Shown here piece after piece: positions 50,722 through 59,490 of a stretch of 64,000 bases of DNA. Source of the stretch: Wandonia haliotis (GTDB lineage: Bacteria > Bacteroidota > Bacteroidia > Flavobacteriales_D > Crocinitomicaceae); assembly GCF_039523435.1 (NCBI RefSeq), contig NZ_BAAAFH010000022.1, positions 496,001 to 560,000 on the forward strand, read 5' to 3'. The translations under genes were made by a program, and so were the position numbers. The notes below the pieces were generated by a model. The model was not told where the DNA came from and searched no databases. It saw nothing but the letters and a program-made list of their open reading frames with translations. The number at the start of each line of letters is the position of its first letter. Positions within the stretch are counted from its first letter, which is position 1.

Positions 50722-53072
50722 ATTTTCCTTTTCAATTCTGTTAATTTCTTCTCAACCATATATCGCACTGCTTTGTACTCTTCATCGACTTCAATCATCA
50801 CTGCGCGAAGATCCTTCCAGCTTTCTCCCGAAAAAGCCATCCGTTCTAACTCTTTCAAATGATTGTACAAGGTCATCGCTCCGATGTGTTTATTAGGAGA
50901 AGCAATCTTATGAGCCGCCTCACGGATAGCCTGTATATCCTGATTTTTAAACGCCTGATCCAGATTTTCAACCCCTTCTTCTGTTGATGATATATAGATT
51001 TCTAATAATTCGATCAGAAAACCATTTCCTCCTTCATCCAACGATTCCAACTCCGTAAAATCCAATCGCTCCCCAACCGGAACTCTGTACTTTGACGGAA
51101 CAAATTTCTGTAACACATGTATTAATCGTGTTTCTGTAAAAGGTTTTGTAACCATCGCTACCATTCCCGAATCCAGCGCTTCTTTCTTTTCCTCTGGTGA
51201 AACAGTCGCAGAGACTCCTATCACAGGGATTGCTGCAATACGTTCATCCTGACCAGCTTTTAGCTCTCTTGTTGTCTGACTTCCGTCTTTTCCAGGCATA
51301 CGTAAATCCATCAAAATAATATCGATCGGATTACTCTCCAGATAGCTCATCACTTCCGTGCCATCAGAAAGTTCGTGGGTTTCGGTTCCATTTCGTTTCA
51401 ACAAGGTTCGGAGTAGTTTCCGGTTAAACTCATTATCATCAACAATTAACACTTTCAAACCATTCAGATTTAATTTCTCCTCTACCTCTTCTTTCAGATT
51501 CTCTGTTGCTGAAATCTCCTCTACTAAATCAACAGGGATTGTAACCGTAAAAACGGTTCCTTTATCCAACTCGCTTTCGAGGTGAATTGTCCCTCCAAAT
51601 AAATCAACCAAACGTTTTGTAATAGACAGACCTAAACCGGAGCCTCCATACTTCCGGAATGTATCTGAACTGGCCTGCGTGAATGTATCAAAAATTCCCT
51701 CCAGTTTTTCTTCCGGAATACCGATACCTGTATCAGCGATCGTAAATACCAACTCACAGTAAGCAGACTGTTTCTCCTGAACATTCACTTCAATTGTTAT
51801 CTGTCCGTTTTCTGTAAATTTTGTCGCATTTCCAACAAGATTCAACAGGATTTGTCGAAGGCGGGAAGGATCTCCCACCACCCATTCGGGAACATCTTCA
51901 GAAAACTCCACTTCGATTTTATTCCCTTTCTCTAAACTCCCGGATTTCACAATCGTTAATACATCTTCTACGATTAATGCCGGATCAAACTTTACTGCCT
52001 CCAGTTTCATTGATCCTTTTTCAAGTGTAGAAAAATCAAGTATTTCATTAATGATTTGTAACAGATGATCCGAACTCTTCTTTATAACCAGTAACGATTC
52101 GAAAGTATCCGGCTGTAATTCGGACTTCAGTAATTCATCTGTAAATCCGGCAATAGCATTCATAGGGGTTCGGATCTCATGGCTCATGTTAGCAAGAAAA
52201 TCCTCCCGGGTTTTCGCCAGTTCTTCCGCTTTTTTCTTTGCTCTTTCCGCTTGTTCCCTCGACTCTCTTACACTCCTCTGATAACGAATAATAAACCAGA
52301 TGAGAACCAGCATCAATATGGCAATGACTAACGAGAAAACAAGAATTATAATTTTTGTTTGTTCTGCTTTCTTTTCGGCAATACTTCCTTTACTCATCGT
52401 GATACCGGTCTTCTTCTCGGTGATCATCCTGCTGACTTTTGCTATCCGATTCGTCACATTAATCAGTTCAGCATGAATCCAGGCATAATCCTGCTCTCTA
52501 ATACGAATCGCTTTCTTAAGCTCATTCCTCAAATTCGCAAAAACATTACCTGCCTGAGCCTCGTAACGCTCCCGCATTTTCTTTTGTGCAAGTAATAATC
52601 TTTTTTCATTCTGTACTACCGGAATATTAATCAGATCACTCTCCAAACCATCCAGCACCCCTTGAAAATCGGGAAGAAAATCATACCTGAATAACGAATC
52701 AAGAACCACCTCTTTCTCTTCCGAAAGCTCAGCCAGTTGCTTCATCAGGCCTGCTATTTCACGATTACTTTCTCCTTTTCGCAATTCATTTCTCAAAGAG
52801 TCCTGCGCTTCAAGCGCCCTTCTGTAACCAAAATAATAAACAGAGTCATTATACATTTTAAAGGATAGCAGTGCGAGTTCTGCTTCGGCAAACCGCTTTT
52901 GCACTTCGCCAACTAACCGCACCTCCCGATCCGATTTTGCTTCGTGCAAAACCTCTCTCAAAAGCCCAGACAAATAACGATTCGAGACAACTGCCGTTAC
53001 CAAAACGCAAATTACCCCTACTATAACCAGTAAAATTATACGTTTAGTTGTATTCTTTTCTGATAATTCCAT
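50718..53072 (-). CDS. Hybrid sensor histidine kinase with receiver and Hpt domains
   Basis: 784 residues. Membrane helices at about 10-30 and 240-262 frame a 210-residue helical periplasmic sensor of unknown ligand. Then come HisKA with H298 (FLANMSHEIRTPMNAI), a HATPase (N box DPSRLRQILLNLVGNATKF, G1 DTGIGIPEEKLEGIF, G2 GGSGLGLSI), a receiver (LIVDDNEFNRKLL, MDLRMPG), and a C-terminal Hpt (EAAHKIASPNKHIGA). This order supports a His-Asp-His phosphorelay, ending on the activator encoded next or the receiver-only protein. It has a housekeeping-type promoter at 53211-53242. Confidence 0.92.
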   Translation of the reverse strand: MELSEKNTTKRIILLVIVGVICVLVTAVVSNRYLSGLLREVLHEAKSDREVRLVGEVQKRFAEAELALLSFKMYNDSVYYFGYRRALEAQDSLRNELRKGESNREIAGLMKQLAELSEEKEVVLDSLFRYDFLPDFQGVLDGLESDLINIPVVQNEKRLLLAQKKMRERYEAQAGNVFANLRNELKKAIRIREQDYAWIHAELINVTNRIAKVSRMITEKKTGITMSKGSIAEKKAEQTKIIILVFSLVIAILMLVLIWFIIRYQRSVRESREQAERAKKKAEELAKTREDFLANMSHEIRTPMNAIAGFTDELLKSELQPDTFESLLVIKKSSDHLLQIINEILDFSTLEKGSMKLEAVKFDPALIVEDVLTIVKSGSLEKGNKIEVEFSEDVPEWVVGDPSRLRQILLNLVGNATKFTENGQITIEVNVQEKQSAYCELVFTIADTGIGIPEEKLEGIFDTFTQASSDTFRKYGGSGLGLSITKRLVDLFGGTIHLESELDKGTVFTVTIPVDLVEEISATENLKEEVEEKLNLNGLKVLIVDDNEFNRKLLRTLLKRNGTETHELSDGTEVMSYLESNPIDIILMDLRMPGKDGSQTTRELKAGQDERIAAIPVIGVSATVSPEEKKEALDSGMVAMVTKPFTETRLIHVLQKFVPSKYRVPVGERLDFTELESLDEGGNGFLIELLEIYISSTEEGVENLDQAFKNQDIQAIREAAHKIASPNKHIGAMTLYNHLKELERMAFSGESWKDLRAVMIEVDEEYKAVRYMVEKKLTELKRKI

Positions 53073-53097
53073 AATCCCATTTTTATCACTTCATGTT

Positions 53098-53112
53098 TCA
53101 ATTTGAATACCA
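53098..53112 (-). promoter_or_regulatory. Possible sigma-54-like element overlapping a weak dyad
   Basis: The minus strand reads TGGTATTCAAATTGA, in sigma-54 spacing but with GA in place of -12 GC. The same stretch also matches 13 of 17 bases of the activator dyad (53094-53110). It could be an autoregulatory binding site instead. The sigma-A promoter further upstream makes a second promoter unnecessary. Confidence 0.25.
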
Positions 53113-53210
53113 AAAGATGATTATATCTTTTCCAACCAAGAGTAAATACAGCATAAAACACTACTAAACAACTTCTTATCTAAAAAATAAAAGCAGTTGT
53201 TCTTCACAAC

Positions 53211-53242
53211 CAAAGATAACACTAATCGCTTCTTGTTCCAAA
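53211..53242 (-). promoter_or_regulatory. Housekeeping promoter of the kinase-regulator operon
   Basis: On the minus strand, TTTG at 53242-53239, a 20-bp spacer, then TATCTTTG at 53218-53211: a full Bacteroidota consensus. It implies a leader of about 135 nt before the ATG at 53072. Confidence 0.65.
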
Positions 53243-53252
53243 TCCGGAAACC

Positions 53253-53269
53253 TGTTTCATTTTGAAACA
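53253..53269. promoter_or_regulatory. Upstream activator dyad, copy 2
   Basis: TGTTTCATTTTGAAACA, 7-bp perfect arms around TTT. It lies about 101 bp upstream of the inferred sigma-54 start of the beta-barrel gene and 54 bp upstream of the kinase operon's start, so it could act on both. Confidence 0.65.
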
Positions 53270-53335
53270 AAAAGACATTACCCTGTAACAACTTAACCCG
53301 CTGCAAATCTTCAACTTACAAAAAACAAAATGAAT

Positions 53336-53350
53336 TGGAACGGTAGTTGA
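53336..53350 (+). promoter_or_regulatory. Sigma-54-like promoter of the beta-barrel gene
   Basis: TGGAACGGTAGTTGA: -24 TGG in register with TTG at -12, but the final base is A where C is nearly invariant. It is 30 bp before the ATG. No TAnnTTTG box is present between 53270 and 53380. Confidence 0.5.
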
Positions 53351-53380
53351 AACTACTCTAGCAAACAAAAACGCATCGTT

Positions 53381-54049
53381 ATGAAAAATTCAAAATCACT
53401 CAAAAGAATAATCTTAGCTGCGTCATTACTTTTTACAGTATACGCAGAAGCACAAATCGGACGATTTCAGGTAGGACCGCGTTTTGGAATGGGAGCATCA
53501 GACATAAGCGTAAGTGATGTCGATGGAGAACGTTTAGGTTTTCATACAACAGCAGGGATTTCATCCCGTTTTAATTTCACTAATTTTTTCGCACTTAGTG
53601 CTGACTTCTTACTCGATTACAGATCTATGTACCGCGACAGAACCGGTGTTATTGTGGATTGGAATGAATTCGGACCTGCCGATTATGTAACACGAACCAA
53701 TCTCTTGTATGCATCTGTTCCCTTACTGGCACATCTTAGTGTTGGTGGAGACAAATTCCGCGTAGGTATTATGGCAGGACCCAGTCTTAATTTCTTCTTA
53801 TACGGTGACCAACATAATGTATACAGAGAAGAGAATCTAAGAGATTATGACGAACGAACCCGTCTCGAGGACTTGAACACCTTTAATCCGGGTTTTTTGT
53901 ACGGAATTGGGTTCTACTCAACGACCAAATCAAATCAGACAGTTTACCTCGACATACGCCACAGTTTTGGATTAGAACGTATTGGTAAGGTAAATGGAAA
54001 CAATATGTATAACCAGAATTTATCTCTGAGTTTAGGACTTTTATTTTGA
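53381..54049 (+). CDS. Outer-membrane beta-barrel protein
   Basis: 222 residues. Signal peptide about 1-25 (ends YAEAQIG). The rest has the alternating strand pattern of the PF13568-type small barrels: FQVGPRFGMGASDI, GFHTTAGISSRFNFTNFFALSADFLLDYRS and FRVGIMAGPSLNFFLYG, with a final strand ending LSLSLGLLF (aromatic end). No ligand is known. It is divergent from the kinase operon and has a sigma-54-like promoter and activator dyad, so it is probably induced by the adjacent two-component system. Confidence 0.82.
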   Translation: MKNSKSLKRIILAASLLFTVYAEAQIGRFQVGPRFGMGASDISVSDVDGERLGFHTTAGISSRFNFTNFFALSADFLLDYRSMYRDRTGVIVDWNEFGPADYVTRTNLLYASVPLLAHLSVGGDKFRVGIMAGPSLNFFLYGDQHNVYREENLRDYDERTRLEDLNTFNPGFLYGIGFYSTTKSNQTVYLDIRHSFGLERIGKVNGNNMYNQNLSLSLGLLF

Positions 54050-54083
54050 TCAACTAGTTTAGTGTGTGTAGTAGTAGTTCACA

Positions 54084-54123
54084 ATCGTGCCTGTCAGGTC
54101 TTCTGGCGGGCATGATTATTTTT
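54084..54123 (+). terminator. Terminator after the beta-barrel gene
   Basis: 14-bp stem with three G-T wobbles (54084-54097 with 54103-54116), loop GTCTT, followed by TATTTTTA. Confidence 0.65.
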
Positions 54124-54177
54124 AGGCAAAATGAACCTATTCTATTTTCAGGTGTACCGCATTGAAAATAGAACATC

Positions 54178-55857
54178 ATGAAATATTGTTTCGCATTTAT
54201 TCTCACAGCATTTCTGGTTTCCAATACAGTTAGGGCAACTCAGGAAAAACCATTACAATCAACTCTGACAGACGTAAGAGTCTATACACGTGGAGCTATG
54301 TTGTACCATAAAACCAACTACTCGGTTTCATCCGGAGTAAACAAGGTTATTATTGAAGGAATATCTACTAATATCTCTCCACAAACATTACAATTAACCG
54401 TTTCTGGTGATGTTGTTATTCTGGATTCCAAATATGAATTATATTATCCCGAACCCGCACCAATAGATAAAAGTGGATTTCCGGCTCATATCACTAAAAG
54501 TATCACGCTGCTTTCTGATTCTATATCGAATATCACTTATACCATCACGGATATTAACAATCAGATTTCCGTAATAAAGTCCTCCAAACTCATACTTACA
54601 AATAACGGTGCCATTAAAGGACAGGGAAAAGTAAATGATTCTATTCCTATGCTGAAAGAAGCGTTAGAGTATTATTTCAAAAAGATGAATGAGTTAAATA
54701 CTATTCAGATGAAACTGGAACGACAGGAAGCTGAAACCACAAAGAAATTAAACCGTATGCAGGAACGGCTAGAAGCCTTAAAAAATTATGGCAATAGCAA
54801 TGGGCTTTCTTCTCCCGTAACGAATCAACCTGTCCCTCGAATTATCGTAACACTGCAAGCTAGTCAGTATGTGTCCGGGAAAATAAATCTTTCCTACCTT
54901 ATCAACAACGCAGGTTGGTCTCCTCAATATGACCTGAGAAGCTCAGGTACTCAAAATACAATTGATCTGACCTATAAAGCAAATATTTACCAAAACTCAG
55001 GAATTAAATGGGAAAATGTCAAACTAAGTCTTTCCACAAATGACCCACATCAAAACAGAAATAAACCGGAATTACATCCGTGGTATATTGATTATCAAAT
55101 GTACAACCAACAACCTCAAAGTGGCGCCATCCAACAGGATGCATACAAACGACTTAGCAAACAAGAAGAAATGGCGGAATATGAAACCACCAAAGATAAA
55201 ATTGCATCCGAGAGTAAGAGCAGCGCTGACTTTACAACAATAGTTCAACATATGATTTCCGCAGAGTTTGTTATTGACCTTAGTTATACGATTCCTTCTG
55301 ACAATAAATCGCACATGATACTGGTTAATAACGAAAAACTACCGTCAACCTTCAAACATTATGCAGCCCCTAAGCTCAATGAATCTGTATACCTGGTGGC
55401 CGAACTAACAAACCTGGAAGATCTCCAGCTTCTCCCCGCACGTGCTAACGTATTTTTTGATGGCGCTTATATGGGCGAAACTTACCTTGACCCCGGATCT
55501 ATGAATGACACTTTACGTCTGGGGCTTGGTATTGATCAGAATGTGTTAATTAAAAGGCGAATGGATAAAAAATCTTTTAAAGAAAAATTACTGGGATCGC
55601 AAAAGATGTCTACTTACTACTATGAAATTGAAATTAAAAATCAGAAGTCGTCAACCATTCATCTGGTAATCGAAGATCAGGTTCCTGTCACAAATAATGA
55701 AGAAATTGAGATTGAGATTCTCGACAAAGGAAAAGCCCGGTTAAACGAAACAACCGGAATACTGGAATGGAATATGACACTAAAAGGTAAAGAGAATAAA
55801 ACTCTTCGTTTTGGTTATTCTGTAAAGTCAGACAAACACAAACAACTTTTTCTCTAA
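54178..55857 (+). CDS. DUF4139-family protein (mucoidy inhibitor A-like)
   Basis: 559 residues. Signal peptide about 1-20 (ends VRA). Residues 30-120 match DUF4140 (LTDVRVYTRGAMLYHKTNYSVSSGVNKVIIEGIS), then a coiled coil about 165-210, then the DUF4139 beta domain from about residue 235 (LSYLINNAGWSPQYDLRS) to the end, with FDGAYMGETYLDPGSMNDTLRLGLG. These proteins occur in many Bacteroidota with no settled role. It is exported, and it is a single gene ending at a bidirectional terminator. Confidence 0.85.
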   Translation: MKYCFAFILTAFLVSNTVRATQEKPLQSTLTDVRVYTRGAMLYHKTNYSVSSGVNKVIIEGISTNISPQTLQLTVSGDVVILDSKYELYYPEPAPIDKSGFPAHITKSITLLSDSISNITYTITDINNQISVIKSSKLILTNNGAIKGQGKVNDSIPMLKEALEYYFKKMNELNTIQMKLERQEAETTKKLNRMQERLEALKNYGNSNGLSSPVTNQPVPRIIVTLQASQYVSGKINLSYLINNAGWSPQYDLRSSGTQNTIDLTYKANIYQNSGIKWENVKLSLSTNDPHQNRNKPELHPWYIDYQMYNQQPQSGAIQQDAYKRLSKQEEMAEYETTKDKIASESKSSADFTTIVQHMISAEFVIDLSYTIPSDNKSHMILVNNEKLPSTFKHYAAPKLNESVYLVAELTNLEDLQLLPARANVFFDGAYMGETYLDPGSMNDTLRLGLGIDQNVLIKRRMDKKSFKEKLLGSQKMSTYYYEIEIKNQKSSTIHLVIEDQVPVTNNEEIEIEILDKGKARLNETTGILEWNMTLKGKENKTLRFGYSVKSDKHKQLFL

Positions 55858-55869
55858 TCCAATCATCAC

Positions 55870-55902
55870 AAAAAAGCAGGTTAATTGATAACCTGCTTTT
55901 TT
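55870..55902. terminator. Bidirectional terminator between the DUF4139 gene and lpdA
   Basis: Perfect 14-bp stem AAAAAAGCAGGTTA / TAACCTGCTTTTTT with loop ATTGA, between convergent genes. Confidence 0.9.
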
Positions 55903-55923
55903 ATTACTTTATTCTCTTATCTA

Positions 55924-57327
55924 TTAAACGTGCAAAGGACGACCTTCTGACGCATCCAAAGCAGCTTCCTTAATCGCTTCCGAGAAAGTTGGGTGTGGAT
56001 GACAGATACGGGCAATATCTTCAGCCGAAGCCCGGTATTCCATTGCAGTTACAGCTTCCATAATAAGGTCTGCTGCACGTGGCGCTATCATGTGTACACC
56101 AAGAATTTCATCGGTCTCTTTGTCAGCAAGCACCTTGATCAGTCCCATGATATCCATACTTGCACGAGCTCGCCCAAGTGCTTTCATCGGGAAAGACCCT
56201 ACTTTATATTCAATTCCTGCTGCCTTCAATTCCTCTTCAGTCTTACCAACTGCCGCAACTTCCGGCCAGGTATATACGACTCCCGGAATCAGGTTATAAT
56301 TAAGGTGTGGCTTTTGTCCCGCTAACAATTCAGCAACAAAAACACCTTCTTCCTCTGCTTTATGCGCAAGCATTGCACCTCTTACAACATCTCCGATTGC
56401 ATAAATTCCCGGTACATTTGTCTGAAGATGTTCATTTACTTCAACCTGACCGCGATCATTTAGTTTTACCCCTGCATTCTCAAGACCAAGACCTTGCGTA
56501 TACGGTTTTCTTCCCACAGCAACAAGACAGTAATCTCCTTCAAATGTTACTTCGTTATCTTTTTTGTCCAAAGCAACAACCTTAACTCCTTTTCCGGTAT
56601 TTTCTACTTTTTGTACGCGGTGTTGAAGATTAAACTTAAAACCTTCTTTCTTCAAGACCTTCGTCAACTCTTTTCCTAACGTACGATCCATAGTAGGAAT
56701 AATGGAGTCTGCAAACTCAACCACTTCAATCTCCGCTCCCAAACGCGCATAAACAGACCCAAGTTCCAAACCAATAACACCTCCTCCAATGACAATCATT
56801 TTCTTAGGTATCTCATCTAATTTCAATGCTTCCGTTGAAGTAATGATCCGCTTTTTATCCGGCTCCATTCCCGGGAAGAAATTTGGCTTCGAACCGGTTG
56901 CAATGATCGCATATTTCGTTTCAACAGTAGTTTCTTTTCCTTCAGAATCTGTTACTTTTACATGATTCTTATCTACAAAAGATCCTACTCCCTGAAGAAC
57001 ATCAACTTTATTTTTGTCCATCAAAAACTTGATTCCGCCACTTGTCTGATCAACCACTTCTGATTTACGCTTGATCATTTGTGTCAGGTCAGCTTTAGGT
57101 TCTTCAATCACAATCCCGTGTTTTGCAAAATTGTGCTTTGCATTATGAAAATGCTCCGAAGAATCTAATAATGCTTTGGATGGAATACATCCTACATTCA
57201 GACATGTACCTCCCAGATTAGCATATTTTTCAATTATCGCCGTTTTCATTCCCAGCTGTGCACAACGGATAGCTGCGACATATCCTCCGGGTCCTGAACC
57301 TATTATGGTCACATCATATTTACTCAT
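55924..57327 (-). CDS. lpdA: Dihydrolipoyl dehydrogenase
   Basis: 467 residues. This is the E3 subunit of pyruvate, 2-oxoglutarate and branched-chain dehydrogenase complexes. FAD loop IIGSGPGGYVAAIRC at residue 8, redox disulfide Cys42 and Cys47 (GGTCLNVGCIPSKA), NAD loop VIGGGVIGLELGSVYARLG, and the catalytic HPHPTFSE near the C-terminus. It is alone, so it probably serves more than one complex. It has a TAACTTTG box at 57351-57358. Confidence 0.96.
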   Translation of the reverse strand: MSKYDVTIIGSGPGGYVAAIRCAQLGMKTAIIEKYANLGGTCLNVGCIPSKALLDSSEHFHNAKHNFAKHGIVIEEPKADLTQMIKRKSEVVDQTSGGIKFLMDKNKVDVLQGVGSFVDKNHVKVTDSEGKETTVETKYAIIATGSKPNFFPGMEPDKKRIITSTEALKLDEIPKKMIVIGGGVIGLELGSVYARLGAEIEVVEFADSIIPTMDRTLGKELTKVLKKEGFKFNLQHRVQKVENTGKGVKVVALDKKDNEVTFEGDYCLVAVGRKPYTQGLGLENAGVKLNDRGQVEVNEHLQTNVPGIYAIGDVVRGAMLAHKAEEEGVFVAELLAGQKPHLNYNLIPGVVYTWPEVAAVGKTEEELKAAGIEYKVGSFPMKALGRARASMDIMGLIKVLADKETDEILGVHMIAPRAADLIMEAVTAMEYRASAEDIARICHPHPTFSEAIKEAALDASEGRPLHV

Positions 57328-57350
57328 GTCTCAGTTTATTTGAATACTTA

Positions 57351-57358
57351 CAAAGTTA
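57351..57358 (-). promoter_or_regulatory. -7 element of lpdA
   Basis: The minus strand reads TAACTTTG, a full match, 23 bp before the ATG at 57327. TTTG lies 17 bp further upstream, a shorter spacing than usual. Confidence 0.5.
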
Positions 57359-57389
57359 ATTTTTCTTTCGTATCTCAAAGAGATAACTA

Positions 57390-59399
57390 TCACAAGTTAG
57401 CACTTTCCAGTAGTTTGTCATCAACCAGTTCGGGAAGCGTTACTTTTAGTCGTGGTTCAACTTCCATTGCTCGTTTAATAGCAAACATTGCATTTTCGTT
57501 ACGCGCCCAGTTACGACGGGCAATTCCGTTATTCACATCCCAGTGGAGCATCATTTTAAGTCTTCTATCCGCTTCTTTTGAACCATCCAAAAGCATTCCG
57601 AAACCTCCGTTAATTACTTCTCCCCAACCTACTCCTCCACCGTTGTGGATAGAAACCCAGGTTGCACCACGGAAAGAGTCTCCGATAACATTCTGAATTG
57701 CCATATCTGCAGTAAATCGTGAGCCATCATAAATATTTGATGTTTCACGATAAGGAGAATCTGTCCCGGAAACATCGTGGTGATCTCTTCCGAGAACAAC
57801 CGGTCCGATTTCTCCTGCAGCAATCGCATTATTAAACGCTTCTGCAATTTTCATTCTTCCTTCCGCATCAGCATATAAAATACGAGCCTGACTTCCTACA
57901 ACCAGTTTATTCTCCTGCGCACCAACGATCCATTGGATATTATCCGACATTTGCTGCTGAATTTCTTTCGGTGACGCTGCTTTAATTTCTTCCATTACAC
58001 GCAGTGCAATCTCATCGGTCTTTGCAAGGTCTTCCGGTTTCCCTGAAGCACATACCCAACGGAAAGGTCCAAACCCGAAATCAAAACACATGGGGCCTAA
58101 TATATCCTGTACATAAGAAGGGTATTTGAAATCTATTCCATTCTCCGCCATCACATCGCCTCCTGCACGAGAAGCTTCCAAAAGAAATGCATTTCCATAG
58201 TCAAAGAAATACGTTCCTTTTGCCGCATGTGCATTTACAGCATCAGCATGTCTTCTTAAAGACTCCTGTACTTTTTCTTTGAATTTTTCAGGCTCAGCTG
58301 CCATCATTTCATTTGACTGCTCATAAGTCATTCCTGCAGGATAATACCCTCCTGCCCATGGATTATGTAACGAGGTCTGATCCGAACCTAAATCCACATA
58401 TATGTTTTCTTTCAGGAACTTTTCCCAAACATCAACGACATTTCCTTTAAAAGCAATAGAAACAATTTCCTTGTTCTCTTTCGCTTTTCTCACCCGATCA
58501 CATAATTCATCCAAATCACCTATTACTTCATCCACCCAACCTTGTGAATGTCGCGTAATAGTTGCTTTATCATTGACTTCTGCTGTAACCGAAATACAAC
58601 CTGCTATATTTCCTGCTTTCGGTTGTGCCCCGGACATCCCACCCAGACCTGCAGTAAGAAACAGCTTTCCGGCAAGTCCTTCTCCGTTTTTCGCAATTTT
58701 TCTTCCGGCATTTAATACAGTAATCGTCGTTCCATGAACAATCCCCTGAGGTCCGATATACATGTACGACCCTGCTGTCATTTGTCCATACTGGGTTACT
58801 CCCAATGCATTAAAACGTTCCCAGTCATCCGGTTTTGAATAATTTGGAATCATCATTCCATTCGTCACCACAACACGGGGAGCATCTTTATGGGACGGAA
58901 ACAATCCCATCGGGTGTCCTGAATACATTACCAAAGTCTGCTCGTCCGTCATCTCGGACAAGTATTTCATAGTTAATCTGTACTGCGCCCAATTCTGAAA
59001 AACAGCTCCGTTACCTCCATAAGTGATCAGTTCATCGGGGTGTTGCGCGACTGCGTGATCCAGGTTGTTTTGAATCATTAACATGATTGCTTTTGCCTGT
59101 TCAGAGTTACCGGGATACTCACTAATGTCTCTCGCATACATTTTGTATTGAGGCCGGTAGCGATACATATAGATACGACCATATGTATTTAATTCATCAA
59201 GAAAATCGTTAATCAACTCTGCATGCTGGTCTTTCGGAAAATAGCGCAATGCATTACGAACTGCCAGTTTTTTTTCTTCCGGAGTAAGTATTTCTTTTCG
59301 TTTGGGAGCGTGGTTAACCGTAGGGTCTACGGGTTGTTTTCCCGGTATTATTGTAGGTATTCCCTGTCGTATGTCCTGATGAAATTCTTCTAATGTCAT
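57390..59399 (-). CDS. hutU: Urocanate hydratase
   Basis: 669 residues from the ATG at 59399; the frame to 59438 includes the promoter box. It converts urocanate to 4-imidazolone-5-propionate in histidine breakdown using NAD+ as an electrophile. TYGGNGAVFQNWAQYRLTMKYL, MYSGHPMGLFPSH, GLGGMSGAQPKAG, GRDHHDVSGTDSPYRETSNI and SIHNGGGVGWGEVINGGFGM are conserved blocks. Length is over 100 residues above the 550-560 of enterobacterial HutU, as I recall for the Bacteroidota form. hutH, hutI and hutG are not in the window. Confidence 0.95.
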   Translation of the reverse strand: MTLEEFHQDIRQGIPTIIPGKQPVDPTVNHAPKRKEILTPEEKKLAVRNALRYFPKDQHAELINDFLDELNTYGRIYMYRYRPQYKMYARDISEYPGNSEQAKAIMLMIQNNLDHAVAQHPDELITYGGNGAVFQNWAQYRLTMKYLSEMTDEQTLVMYSGHPMGLFPSHKDAPRVVVTNGMMIPNYSKPDDWERFNALGVTQYGQMTAGSYMYIGPQGIVHGTTITVLNAGRKIAKNGEGLAGKLFLTAGLGGMSGAQPKAGNIAGCISVTAEVNDKATITRHSQGWVDEVIGDLDELCDRVRKAKENKEIVSIAFKGNVVDVWEKFLKENIYVDLGSDQTSLHNPWAGGYYPAGMTYEQSNEMMAAEPEKFKEKVQESLRRHADAVNAHAAKGTYFFDYGNAFLLEASRAGGDVMAENGIDFKYPSYVQDILGPMCFDFGFGPFRWVCASGKPEDLAKTDEIALRVMEEIKAASPKEIQQQMSDNIQWIVGAQENKLVVGSQARILYADAEGRMKIAEAFNNAIAAGEIGPVVLGRDHHDVSGTDSPYRETSNIYDGSRFTADMAIQNVIGDSFRGATWVSIHNGGGVGWGEVINGGFGMLLDGSKEADRRLKMMLHWDVNNGIARRNWARNENAMFAIKRAMEVEPRLKVTLPELVDDKLLESANL

Positions 59400-59422
59400 T
59401 CTATTCGATTTTGTATCGGTTA

Positions 59423-59430
59423 CAAAGTTA
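59423..59430 (-). promoter_or_regulatory. -7 element of hutU
   Basis: The minus strand reads TAACTTTG, identical to the lpdA box, 23 bp before the ATG at 59399. Confidence 0.45.
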
Positions 59431-59437
59431 ATAATCA

Positions 59438-59468
59438 AAAAAAGGTTCCCCTAACAGGAACCTTTTTT
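59438..59468 (-). terminator. Terminator after the sorting-domain protein gene
   Basis: Perfect 12-bp stem AAAAAAGGTTCC / GGAACCTTTTTT with a 7-base loop. On the minus strand it ends in a U-run just before the hutU promoter. Confidence 0.87.
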
Positions 59469-59490
59469 ATTTTTATCTATCCAGACGATT

